Part shown: positions 1 to 10,693 of the stretch, piece after piece
Layout of the letters: every line of letters begins with the position of its first letter
Numbering within the stretch: position 1 is the stretch's first letter
Origin: Tetrapyrgos nigripes
Lineage: Eukaryota > Basidiomycota > Agaricomycetes > Agaricales > Campanellaceae
DNA length: 64,000 nucleotides
Assembly: GCA_013368315.1 (NCBI GenBank)
Contig: JAACJM010000023.1
Coordinates: forward strand, 310,001-374,000
Direction: 5' to 3'
Position numbers and translations under genes: made by a program
Notes under the pieces: generated by a model
What the model was told of the DNA's origin: nothing
The model's database searches: none
Seen by the model: only the letters and a program-made list of their open reading frames with translations

Positions 1-99
1 TTGCCAAAAAGTTAATGAACCGGTACTATAGCCGTACAGATGAATCCTCCATCTATCGGATTTCTATGGGTGTGTGATTACTTATTCTTTCATTGTTGT

Positions 100-943
100 A
101 TGACATCTAAATTAACCAATTATTCAGTTCTCCACCCCGGACTAAAGCTCGAGTATTTCCGTCGTCATAAGTGGCAACAACCATGGATCAATCAAGCTGA
201 ACAGCTCACACGCAATGCCTACAATGAGTATGTAGCACGTTCCCAATCTCAACAAGCTATAGAAGAGGTACGTCTTTATTGTACTTCAATACTTTATTTT
301 ATTTTGTTGCTGACTGTTGTTGACATGTAGACTCCTACTACTGCCGCCACTCTGTCCACATCGTCATCCCCAACCCTCTCAGCTGCAGCTCAGACCTCCC
401 AAGTGAACGACTTTATGAACATTTCGGTCACCTCTTCGTCAACGGTCACTGCTTGTGATGAACTGGTGGATTACCTAGCGATGCCACTTGAGAATGTTAC
501 GGACCCGCTGATGTGGTGGTGGGAGAAACGGACCGTGTTTCCTATTCTATCCCAAATGGCTCTCGACTATCACTCGGTACCTGGTTAGTCTTTTTCTTCT
601 TTGCTTTTACTCTTCTTTGCTATAGCCCGTCCTAGTAGGACCCAGCTTTTATGTATCTACTTTTCGTTTCTTTATTTCAGCCCATCGTTGTTTTTTGTTT
701 AAGATGAAACTAACTTCTTGTTTACTAGCTACATCTACATCGGTGGAGCGTGTGTTTTCGTCTGGACGGCAATTACTTGTCTTCACGTGCAATCGCCTTT
801 CTGGGTGGTCAATCAGCCGGTTCCTGTGCCTGGGTAGTTGGAGCAAGAAAGATCTCGTGCAGGACAAAGACATCGTGGACGCATTGATGAAGGCTGAAGA
901 GAAGAAGGCTGAGAAGCGGAAAGGAAAAGAAAAGGCTAAGTAG
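100..943 (+). CDS. hAT-family transposase, C-terminal half (5' end outside window)
   Basis: This is the C-terminal part of a cut-and-paste hAT transposase; the catalytic N-terminal part lies before the window. Reading resumes from HPGLKLEYFRRHKW near position 130. Two introns keep the frame open: 268-330 (GTACGT...TGTAG) and 584-728 (GTTAGT...ACTAG). After splicing, the hAT dimerisation signature appears in order: a WWW..R...P.LS.MALDY stretch, then TSTSVERVFSSGR, ending at the TAG at 941-943. The C-terminus is Lys/Glu-rich. No stop interrupts the visible exons, so this copy may be recent. The 1.1-1.3 kb region downstream holds GGGTAC-type subterminal repeats typical of hAT ends. The family call is secure; completeness of the element cannot be judged. 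Confidence 0.85.
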
Positions 944-950
944 CGTAACA

Positions 951-2960
951 TTATCTATGGTAGACTCTACAGTCTCTTTTGTAACTCATTCTTCTTTTGA
1001 TCTCGTCCTTTCACCTTTACAGATAGTTCAACCTTTCTGTACGTCTAAAGTTGTAGTTTACGTTTGATACATTTAGATATAAAAACAAGACATCGTCTCT
1101 AAGCTATTTGGTTCGGGTTACTCGCAGGTTTGGTGGTGCGGGTGCACGGTATACCGCGGTGCGATGAACCCGTGAGCAGTGTGGCTATACTGTGTATACT
1201 GCGGGTGCGGGTATGACCCGTACTCATGAGAGTCTCGGGTTTAAAGGGTACAGGTACAGTATGCTCTACAATTAATCACGGGTATACCTGTGTCCAACCT
1301 TAGGTGTCTTTTGCATAAGTGTAGAACAAACACAAACTTAAAGACTTTTATACAAATAGTAAAGTGCAAGCGTTCCGAGTAGTCAGAATACTCAACAGTT
1401 CACTTGTACTACAAGGACTTTTGGGGGTTTTGGTAGGGGTTTTGCACGAATGCACACAAGTTAAACACACACAGACTATAACAAGTCCACAAAGATATAA
1501 CCAACAGTTTCAATTCACAATTTGTAGGCCCAAATGCCTTATAACCAGTTTCATAAGTCCAAGGACACGCACAAAAAGGTAACACACAAAAGCCAAAAAA
1601 TTTGATTCAACACTATTGATCCAAACACTATGTTTATACTCGATGTGAGTGAGGTAAATTTGGTAGAAGCATAGTCCGTGTTTCGCAGTCTCTACAGCTA
1701 ACGCTAGTGAGATGACTGATACTCTACAGTATGTGGCTTGAGTAACTACGAGAAATACCTAGTCCTTTTATACTACTCACAGCTACTACTATACAGTTCT
1801 ACATTTCTTTTAATGTCCACTAAAAGGTACATAAGAAAACAGAAATATTAGTCTAATCGCCAGTCCATGCTTGTCCATACTACTAGATTAAGTAGGTACT
1901 TTCTAATTAGGGTATCTAGGAAATGTAGGATATTATCTAAAACTAATAGGGCTTTCTATGTTCCCTTCGCTTCATCCTCTTGACTAAGAGTACCTTCCTG
2001 GAACTGGCAGCTGTAGTCATTCTGACTCACATAGCTCCACCATCCATGCTGGGCTCCACTCGTATGACTCACATTCCTTTACTGCCAATCAGTGGCTATA
2101 GGTTTGTGTAGTCTCCTGCTTATTCCTCCTCTTATGTTCTTCTGGTGCTACTATAGACTTGGTGTTTATAGACTTGGTTTCTAGTATATCACCAGTTAGT
2201 TCTTATAGATGAGCCCGGCTCTCTATAACATCCTACATATCTTTTGTAGTTGCACTTATACCAACGAGAATGCCTCAGTCATCAGGCACACATCTTGCCG
2301 ATCTTACTGCTGCATTCGGAAATATCTTTACCCTTTTGGGGCTCTCTCATTATGACTCATTTCTTAGATTACGTACTGGCGGTAATGAACTATGGGCTTT
2401 ATTCCTTCACTGCTAGTTCATCCCTTTAGTACCATATGAAAGCTGAGCTTCCTAGGAACTCGTACATATATACTTTGTCCTACTTTTGTATCCTTACTGC
2501 CTTTCAAAAGACTATTCCTTCTGTTTTGTTTACAAGCGAGGTATCACTTGTTATACCACTAGTTCAGACATAGTCAGTTACTAGGGTTTTCCTCCAATTT
2601 CTCCAATTATGGTGCCATTCTAAACCAGTGATCGTTTAGTGCTAGAGTCTGGGTCATATAGCCTACTCGTTCCTTGCCCGTGAATAGGGGCTTCACTTTC
2701 CCTTGAGTCGCACTGGCGGTACTAAGCGCATTATAATAGGAATGGTTATAGAACTTTGTATAGTATATGGTGTGGATCTGCTACTATAACTGAAGCACTG
2801 TACACATCAACCATAGTACTTAGAATAAGCATATCCTATTCATAAGTACTTAGTTTTATTGTACTGGCACATACACTTAGTCCACTAGCACTTTAACTAG
2901 CAGTTCGGGACTCACTCTAGTCCTTTATATACCAATTGAAGTGGTGAACCAGCTTTCTAA
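951..2960. other. Non-coding, probably decayed transposon sequence
   Basis: No gene is recognisable here. At 1090-1290 there are repeated GGGTAC/GTACCC-type blocks, which I read as hAT subterminal repeats belonging to the upstream transposase. The rest to about 2960 is AT-rich, with only short random reading frames and no motif I recognise. Confidence 0.5.
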
Positions 2961-2976
2961 CCACCAATTAACGTTT

Positions 2977-3176
2977 CTATATGCGAATTTTGTATGGCGT
3001 GTCACCGTATTTGTTATAACCAGAAGAAGAGATCATTTTTGGAGTATTTGGTGAAGTGGTTGGAGTATTCAACAGTGGAGAATACTTGGGAACCAGCAGT
3101 GGAGTTGGAAAAGAAGTGTCAGGAACTAATAACCAAGTTCCACACAAATAATCCAGCAGACAATCCTTTCTTTTGA
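2977..3176 (+). pseudogene. Ty3/gypsy integrase C-terminal chromodomain fragment
   Basis: A 60-residue frame carries a chromodomain: EYLVKWLEYSTVENTWEP, followed by a helix ending ELITKFH. The YLVKW..Y...ENTWEP core is the signature that Ty3/gypsy chromoviruses attach to the integrase C-terminus to target chromatin. It ends at a TGA just before a polypurine tract and an LTR, which is the expected order. Upstream integrase, RT and gag are absent or unrecognisable, so this is a 5'-truncated copy. Confidence 0.8.
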
Positions 3177-3265
3177 TCCTCACAAGTTTTACACTTTGGG
3201 GCCAAAGAAATCCCAAGCATGGGTCTACAGAATCTCTCAAGTGTCTTTGGGGCAAAGACCCTTAA

Positions 3266-3600
3266 GAGGGGGTAATGTCATGAACCTCTCATTCCTCATT
3301 CCAAAAACCCTTAGAAGGATTCTTGATCCTTCTTTATCTCTCCAATTGCTGCTATCCACTTTCCCCTAACATGATCAACTTCTTCTGAGCTGGCTCATTT
3401 ATTGCTCCATAGTTGTCTGCAGATCCCCTTAGATTGCGAGCATATCATCATAGGACCTTAATTTATCTTCTCAATTAATTCCTCTACAAACACAGTATAT
3501 ATAGAGTAGGATACTCATCCTGTATCTCTACTCTAGTCTGGTCTTATCATATGGACCTTGCCTTATTCTACTCGTTCTTTAGTGTCATTGTCACCTTGCC
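3266..3600 (+). repeat. Polypurine tract and 3' LTR of the chromodomain Ty3/gypsy element
   Basis: A polypurine tract (AAGAGGGGG, about 3264-3272) is followed directly by TGTCATGA, the usual LTR start. A TATA-like stretch (CAGTATATATAGAG) near 3500 fits an LTR promoter, with a pyrimidine-rich region downstream. The 3' LTR boundary is not sharp; I place it near 3590-3600. No second LTR copy is visible in the window. Confidence 0.65.
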
Positions 3601-4109
3601 TAAACATCTTAAGCTCAGTTCTGACAAAAACTCACAAGGATGCCTTTTTGCCCACCTTTCTTATGACCAATTTGATTTCCTGTTCCCTCGCCAATAGCCT
3701 TTTGCACATGAGGCTTCCATGTAGATGCTCCATTACCTGACTGGTCAATCTAGCTGTCAATGGTTGTCTGAGGCAGCTCTGCAAAGACTGTGCAATTTAG
3801 CTTAACCACCTCTGCCTGGATCTCAGAGGCAACCCAAGATCAAGCATTTTCACACACTGTCACAAGGAGTCTTCCAGTTCTTGTATTTATGTGGGTGTGT
3901 CTCTTTGGTGGGTTTTTGGCCTTGAGGCTTATGGTTTTCCTTCTTATGCTCCTTGATGATAGCAGCCTTCAGTCACAACAGCTCTGCCTAATTTATGCCA
4001 ACTGTATCAAGTGAATTGTTCAAGTGCAACATCTTTTGTTTCACCTGTACACATCACTGAGTGTGTGGTTTGAGAAATCACAATGTAAACTCACCTCTTT
4101 CTTCTTAGT

Positions 4110-5105
4110 TCTGCCTGGGCTTTGGACACCCAGCTCAATGTCCCTCTCTTTCTCTCTCTGCCTCTGTGCTTGCTTCCTTTCTCATGTGCCATCTTTCTTT
4201 GCCTCTGCTGCAGCTACTGTCCATCGGTTGATGGCTGCCATGTGTGCTTCACAGTTGACCACTTCCTTCTCATGTTCCTTCAGCTCATGTGTAACTGGTT
4301 TGAAGAAGGCCAATAGACCAGAAGATGAACCACTGTTCTCCTGCTCTTGGAGTGCACAATGCATTGCAGATGATCTTGCCAGTTTTTTTCTAGGTGGTTG
4401 GGCTGTAACTGGAGCATTGGGTGCAGGGTCCATGTCAGGCTCTTCATCAGACATGCTTCTCTTCTTTCTGCTGATTGGTGTAGGTGTGAGGCTTCTTTGG
4501 CTGTCTTCATCATCACTACTCAGATAGAGGTCATTCTCATGGAAAGACTCCTCTCTGAGGCTGTCATCCTAATTCAATGTTTAGCAATTCTCTGAATGAT
4601 TAATTGCTTGAGCTCACCATGTAGCCCTCATATGTTTCCAGAAGATATGCCATCACCCTCAGCCTTTCAGTTTTGACCTGGATACCAATGCAGTCAACTT
4701 GAATGTTCAAGAATGCTGCCATGAGAGCATTCCAGGCCATGATGCCACAAGAATGGTAATCTCTTTGCAAACAAATTGGGATATCACTGCCAATAGTGAA
4801 TGCAGTTCCTGTAAGTTCCTTCATCCACCACTGGAATACTTCCTTGACAGAAGTGTTGATTTCCCAATCCAAGGAGTCACCGTAGTGGATGGTGCAAGCC
4901 TCTTTGTTGACAATAACAGCAGCCCAGTGACAGTCTTGGATATTGACAATAGTTGCTAGGTAGTGTTTTGATTTGTTGTTGAAAAGGTTTTCGTGAAGCC
5001 AACAGATCCCCAGATGTTCCCTTGAGGAGTGCAACGTCTTCTCCCTTACAGTGTAAACCTTTTGCAGGCAGACATGAAATGTTGTATCCGCAACTAGAAC
5101 ATCTG
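4110..5105 (-). pseudogene. Transposon ORF with Ulp1-like (C48) cysteine protease domain
   Basis: The minus-strand ORF reads through an Ulp1/SENP-type cysteine protease fold (5034-4618). HW is the catalytic His region, YGDSL the Asp, Q in LQRDYHS the oxyanion Gln, and SCGI the nucleophile Cys. An intron (4617-4569, GTGAGC...ATTAG) joins it to an acidic linker, a basic stretch and a helical segment ending AINRWTVAAAEAKKDGT. There a TGA (4182-4184) interrupts an otherwise open, highly charged frame that continues to a GTGAGT donor near 4110. Ulp1 domains fused to transposon proteins are common in Agaricomycetes (KDZ and MULE-like elements). The transposase core itself is not visible, so the superfamily is open. 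Pseudogene by the stop and missing parts. Confidence 0.75.
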
Positions 5106-5338
5106 CTCAGCCACTGTAGTCTAGTGGTTTCTGCAGAAGGCTAAACATCAAGTCCTCATGGTCAGATACCAACCACTCTTCTGTTGTGAATGCAGATAGC
5201 CTTCCAACATCCACTCAGGCTTCAATGCTCGGCAGAGTAACAGTCCATGGTGTTGTGAACAGCAACTTCAAAACAACATTCTGAACAGTGCAGTTTCCTA
5301 AATTTTTGTTCTTCAGCTGGTTCAAGACTTTGAGCCAC

Positions 5339-5537
5339 TTCAACTGGCAGTTCTAAATGTTGATTTGACAGAACCAGTAGTCAATGAGCCAGAGAGGAAA
5401 GTGCTGTTGTTGGTCCTGCAAGTTCCAAATGACTGACTTGATTTTTTTGGATTAGCCATATCAACTGGCAGTTCCAAATGTTGATTTGACAGAACCAGTA
5501 GTCAACAAGCCAGAAAGGACTTGATTTTTTTGGATTT
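5339..5537. repeat. Imperfect tandem duplication, about 121-bp period
   Basis: The segment at 5339-5450 (starting TTCAACTGGCAGTT) recurs at 5460-5537 (ATCAACTGGCAGTT). A shared GACAGAACCAGTAGTCAA block and a shared ACTTGATTTTTTTGGATT block are seen in both. It lies inside the Ulp1-type element and contributes to its decay. Confidence 0.7.
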
Positions 5538-5980
5538 GGAGATCATGGATATACATTGGAGGTGGTGATGGAATGGTAATAATGACTGAAATGTCCTGGT
5601 AGTCTGGCTTGAGGGGTGAAAGAATCATCGAGGGTTTTAGAAATAGTATGCTACCATCAGACTTTGGTGGTAATGGAAATTCTATGAAGGCAGTGATAGC
5701 GAGCTCTTCACTGGGAAGAAGGGTTGTAGCAATGTTGTTCAGAATGTTCATGGTTCAAATTCAACAAGTGTTTGGAGCCAGTTACAAGTAAAACAACAAA
5801 ATGTCATGTATTTACCATAAATGGACTTGGCCACTTTTGGCTAACCAAGTATCATTGATTGTCAATATTATGTGATGCACAATTTTCTCATTGTCTCACA
5901 ATAATGGTGAGTACATAAAAGGCTTCAGCTACTATGTGGCAACCCTATCCATAGAGACAAGAAAAAAATGATGTCACAGG

Positions 5981-6155
5981 TCACACCAAAATTTTGTCTG
6001 GGATGTCACACACTTTCTGAGAGATGAATGGACTGAAATGGTACAGTATATCAACCTCCTGTTCAAATATCTAGGTTACAAATATATCTCATTTTCATGT
6101 ACATATCCAATCACCTATCCATCAAGCAGATGTATTGGTCTTTTTGGTGTGTCGT
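5981..6155. mobile_element. Short CAC...GTG-ended repeat related to the 35.5-36.1 kb palindrome
   Basis: The stretch starts CACACCAAAA and ends TTTTTGGTGTG, giving short inverted termini. Its right half (about 6060-6155, CTGTTCAAATATCTAG through CATATCCAATCACC) resembles one arm of the large palindrome at 35491-36152. I read it as a diverged or deleted member of the same non-autonomous family. No target duplication is evident. Confidence 0.45.
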
Positions 6156-6190
6156 CATGTGAACCTTTTTTCCTCTTCAGGTTTGCCTCA

Positions 6191-6365
6191 TGTAGGGCTC
6201 TGCACCGTCCAGTAATACTGGTATGCCCATATTTTTTACAGGTCCAGTACTGGTACAGTGTACCCGTCCCCGTACTCGTACGGGTTCATCTGGACGCTTG
6301 TACAATACGGGACGGGTACCGATATGGCAGTATTACGGGTTAATACGGGTATACGGGTCTTTTTG
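6191..6365. mobile_element. Isolated hAT transposon end
   Basis: TAGGGCTCTGCACCG at 6193 has the form of a hAT terminal inverted repeat. It is followed by dense GTACGGG/ACGGGTAC subterminal motifs (6230-6360), like those downstream of the hAT transposase at 1.1-1.3 kb. No transposase is linked to it and the opposite end was not found. Confidence 0.6.
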
Positions 6366-6961
6366 CCAGGAAATGGCCAGGAATCTGATTTGAAATAGAC
6401 TTATTGGGACTTATTGAGAGGAATTAATGCGAGAAACAATTTGATGTAGTGCACCGCTCAACGTTAACAGTGCGTTCGAGATGACTTTGAGGCACAAAGC
6501 ATTTCGGCAATACTTCGGCAGGTCTCTACGCACCTTTTTTGGTAAGTACATTTTCCCTTGATGTGATCAAGCATCAATTTTCCCAAGATTTTCCGCCGCA
6601 AACTGCTCAGTATTTGACGATATTTAATTTACAGAGGTAGCATATGGCATTTTGATCCAGACACCAATATGCAACTCGTGAAATGGCCTGAATCATTGCT
6701 TCAACTCTGACCACACTTTTCCAGCAGTGATTCACCCTTTTGATTCACCCATCAGTTCATCCAAGAAAATTACATAATTCCTGCTGCAGAGAATCATCAG
6801 GATGAATCGACCAGGTGAATTGACAATTCTGATTGAAACAGCTCCAGAGCCACTTCACCCTTTGATTCGAGATTCTGAAAAAGTGAATCTCGCTGTTATA
6901 TACCCAAAGGTCAGTGCATATTTAGGAACTTAAACACTATTGCTCTAGGAAGCTGAAATTT

Positions 6962-7195
6962 TAGTAGGAACAACAATTTATGGCAACATTTGGTGAGTAG
7001 TGGTACTGTAATCTTTCCAAGGAGTCCAGATTTTTGACCTGAGTTCAAAATAAATTTTTTCTTCTACACAGGGCAAAGACACATGATCCTTCTGTTTACA
7101 AGGATCCAGACTGGTTCATCCTGGAGAGGCATTTGCACAAGGATGGGCAGTTCAAAAACATAACTTCCATTTTAGCATTTCAGTTTGGGTGAAGG
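6962..7195 (+). pseudogene. Cytochrome P450 relic (heme-proximal fragment)
   Basis: Two exon-like pieces match the meander region of a fungal P450. 6962-6991 reads VGTTIYGNIW and ends at a GTGAGT donor. After a CACAG acceptor, 7072-7195 reads AKTHDPSVYKDPDWF..ER then ILAFQFG, a stop, R, and a GTATGC donor. The family usually has FGFGRR at that last point, so TGA (7190-7192) replaces an Arg codon. No heme Cys exon or N-terminal part is recognisable. It differs clearly from the three other P450 copies here, so it is an older, separate relic. Confidence 0.7.
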
Positions 7196-7199
7196 TATG

Positions 7200-8310
7200 C
7201 ATGGTCTTTGAGCTTCTTTCCTATCTACTATTTATAATCAGGTACCTGACCACCATCCAGTTTTTCTGAAATTACAGCACCACAACTCACTCTTACTCTT
7301 TGATTTTGTGCTCGTTACAAAGTGTGGCTTCTTGCACATTGCTTGATATGACCATTGAAACAGTGGAAACAGATGTTGTGGAACAGAGAATATTTTTGCC
7401 ATGCAAGTGTAAATTTGGCCAAAACTGGATACCTGGCCACCTGCTCTACCCCAGCAATGGAAGAACCTGCTGAGATCATTCTAACTCATGTCATATATAC
7501 TTTTTGCATATAGAAATATGCTGAGTATAAAAAGTTGTGGAATGGTACAGTTGTCGTTGAGTTGTGCTCGCCTGAAGTGTCATTGTTGGGTGTGGCAAGC
7601 ACAATTAAAGAAAATACATCATTTCAGAATTTTGGCCCCTCCTTTGACAGGTATCTCACGCACCAGTTACTGACACTGAACAAGCTCTTTCATCAGTGTG
7701 CACTGGTCAATAATTCATCTACCAGACACCCCAAAGCCAGCCTAATGGTCATAGAAAAAGAGATAATTAGCAAATGGCCAGCTTCCCAGTGTGGCCAGCT
7801 TCTTGGTAGAAAATAGTACTCTCTTATCATGATTTAGGATATGCATCAGAAGATACATGGCAAATGACATGATCTGGCTGACAATTGCTGTGACACTCAC
7901 TGCTGTCAAGATATCCAGTTTGCCCAATGAAAATGTGGAGGACTATTATTCAGACGGTGTTTTCTGGTAAGTACCCTTCATTTAGAATGGCTCATATGCT
8001 GAAGCCTTGGTTATCCTAGCTCAACCAAAACCCTGCTGTGCACGATTTCATTCTGAGTGCTGGAGTATAATTGGAGAACATTGTGGTAAAGACATACTTA
8101 TTAATTTATTATTAGGTAGTTGCAGTTGTACTTAGCAGGTACTTATTCTTAATACCCACACACCAGCTTCAATTACTTGAAATTGTCATAAACTCATGTT
8201 GACTTTATACAAAGAGAGAGGGGGGAAATTCAAATCAGTGCCTGTGGTGCCTGCACAGACAACCCCTGTCTTGCTGGCACCAAGTTGTCGGCTCATGAAA
8301 CCACATCTCC
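7200..8310. other. No recognisable gene
   Basis: Open frames around 7490-7930 run on both strands without a recognisable motif or convincing splice pattern. I regard the stretch as decayed repeat DNA. Confidence 0.4.
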
Positions 8311-8313
8311 TTT

Positions 8314-8361
8314 TACTGGGGAAAAGTGACACTGCTTCACATGGCAAGTTACGAGGCCCAT
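8314..8361 (+). repeat. Solo 'X' end of the CTGGGG element family
   Basis: TACTGGGG followed by a conserved core ending GTTACGAGGCCC matches the left end of the 374-bp insertion at 57360-57733 and the reverse complement at 45524-45567. The matching right end is not nearby, so this copy is truncated. Confidence 0.6.
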
Positions 8362-8539
8362 TTCTTTCCAATAAGTATACCAGCAAGTTCTGACATAAGT
8401 GGTTCCTGACACATTGGCTTTGCTTGAGCCCTCAGTGTAGTAAAATCCACCCTAGGATGTCCTCATATATCAATACAGGTGGGGTACCCCCAGACCCCAG
8501 ATTCCAATATGGCAGGGGTCTGTCCAGGCCATATAATAT

Positions 8540-8803
8540 AGGCCTTGGTTAGAGGTTAGGGGTTAGGGTTTAGTTAGGATGGTTAGGGTTAGGGCTTATT
8601 AATGTGAGGCATGTAGCACCAAGCTGTTAGAGGTTAGGGTTCAGGTTAGGGTTAGGGATAAGACTGCCTTTATAGGGGGGGATTTGGGGGGCACAGCCCC
8701 CATTTCTAGTGGTGCAGCCACCTGTTAGAGGTTAGGGTTAGTGGTTAGAGGTTAGGGTTGGTGGTTAGTGGTTAGGGTTGGTGGTTAGTGGTTAGGGTTA
8801 GCA
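8540..8803 (+). repeat. Interstitial TTAGGG-like tract
   Basis: Many GGTTAGGG, TTAGGGTT and GGTTAGTGGTTAGGG units occur in one orientation, interrupted by about 50 bp of other sequence near 8665-8720. TTAGGG is the usual fungal telomere unit. Here the array is degenerate and internal, and it lies directly beside the left end of element A. Confidence 0.75.
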
Positions 8804-8809
8804 GTTCAA

Positions 8810-10693
8810 CATCAGGAAAATGGTCCATGGATAAGTTTAAGTAGTGTTCCGGATATTGTCAATAAGTATGAATAAGTATCGAGTGTTAGCGACCTTATTG
8901 ACCTTAGCCACAATTGGCTAACATTCCGCGGTACCCCCTGCAAATTATCGAGCATTATTGCCAACTTAGTGCATGTTTGCGAGAAATTGTAGCGAGGTTA
9001 TGGATGCTTGATAGCTTTCTATTCATTCATTTTGGCGTACTTATCTTCAGCTCAAAAACCACGAAAGAAAGATCAGAACCATAGATATATTAACATAAAG
9101 CTAAACCACAGACAAGGAACGGTACATAGACTATGGTAACCCAGCGTGACACGACACCCACAATCTGGACTGACATCATGACACACTCTATCCCTCAGGC
9201 TGTAGCCTCTACAACCTCCAGAGAAACCAGACCGATGCCAGATAGGTTTCAGACCAGACAAGCATTCGCGAGGATGAGTCAAGATTGTCCCTGTATCAAT
9301 CCAAAATTAGTAATGTTGTTGGAAAAGAGTGAGTGGAAAGATTACCTTCTGTCACATCCAAACCACAACGAGCGTGCCTGGAGGTAAATAAGTCCTAGTC
9401 TCTCATTAGCACATTGTTTGCAAGCGGTGAAAAGATAATGACTCACCCCAGACGAAGAAACTTGGACACACGAAGCTCTGAAGAAGAGGATCAGGATGGC
9501 AACAATAGGCAATGTGTATGGACTTACCGAGTCGACAGAGGGAGCCACTAGCACACAGTAACACTAAAATGCCAGTCTGTAAGCACAGCACAGAAGTTTG
9601 AGAAAACATACTAAGTTTTTTGCGATGGTCACCAACCGGGCCCATTGAAGGTCTGCATTGAGTCTCAGACTAACAAAACCTGCACCCTGCAGCTAGCAAG
9701 AGAGAAAATTAGAATAGCAACTGTCTCAAGCCCAAGCCCAAGATGACACACCAAGAGACCATCCAGCACAACAGAAAACAGAGTAGTTCCTACACATCTG
9801 TATATCCTCATTATGATAAACCTACCCAGTTGGTTTTAAGTAGCTGAACAGCACACTAGAACTGGGTGAATGGGATGAGAAGGGGAGAAGGAGGAAGGGA
9901 AAGATGGAAGGGAGAAGAAAAGCGAAGCCAACCATCGCAACAAATCACGTCAACTGTACAGTTGATGGAGCGGAGTTCGAAATATTGACGAGCGCCGGTC
10001 AGCCGTAACATCAGTCAGACATTCGGCTACTGATTTTCCGCCGCACCCACAGTCTTTTTCACCAAGTCCAACACTTTCCCGCATGCCCCCCTTCGAAGCT
10101 GCGTACGCCGCCCAACCCATCCGTAGGTTCTTTGCTACAGTGGTGCTGCACTGATTACTGACAGTACACGAAGGTGTGTCGAAGTATTTGTCTTTCTACT
10201 GCTCTCGGACTAGTACTCGGCCTCGGATTGGTAATGTTAACACTATGTAGTAGATTCAGTATGTCTTGAAGAAGACTATGTAGTGCTGTAGTATCAGATA
10301 AATTTTTGACATTTATTTATAAATTACCAACTACTAGTAGTCCTTGAATATAAAACCCTCGCAAGGTTCAAATGGACTCAAAGCACAGCTGAGTTGTAGA
10401 TAATATGTTCACTAATTTATTGACTATTACTGAAGTTTGAATACAACTTGAATACGACACCTGGTGAGATGCTAAGACAGGAAAATGAACTAAGATGATT
10501 GTGCTAAGGTCTCAATAACTTGATGCCAAGTTATTAGACAGAAGATAATTGTACCCAACTTCAGCTATGACTTACTAACTATCACCCCTGCTCAGTAAAA
10601 GTCGATAATTGTCAGTACTTCCATGAATATTATTGCCTTTTCAATAATGACTGATAGTTATGGATACATTAGCCATGGACTGTTTTCCTGATG
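8810..10693 (+). mobile_element. 1,884-bp TIR element, copy A
   Basis: The ends are imperfect inverted repeats of about 21 bp: CATCAGGAAAA, two differing bases, then GTCCATGG. Copy B (30597-32480) has exactly the same length and, in the four long ORF pairs compared, identical sequence, so both copies are recent. No DDE transposase, RT or integrase motif is visible. The minus strand carries several hydrophobic frames bounded by good splice signals (GTAAGT...TTCAG, GTGAGT...TCCAG, GTAATC...ACAG), suggesting a multi-exon membrane-protein-like gene of unknown role. The outer flank is AA and the inner flank TC; neither pairs locally, but they pair with the flanks of copy B. Probably non-autonomous; superfamily unassigned. 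Confidence 0.85.

Noticed and set aside
9073..9645. Treating the individual ORFs in element A (and their twins in B) as genes
   Set aside because: They cross the proposed splice sites. Without transcript data only the possible spliced unit is worth keeping, and it is described in the element entries.
8810..10693. Helitron identity for the 1,884-bp element
   Set aside because: It has inverted termini and, after inversion correction, 2-bp duplications; Helitrons have neither.
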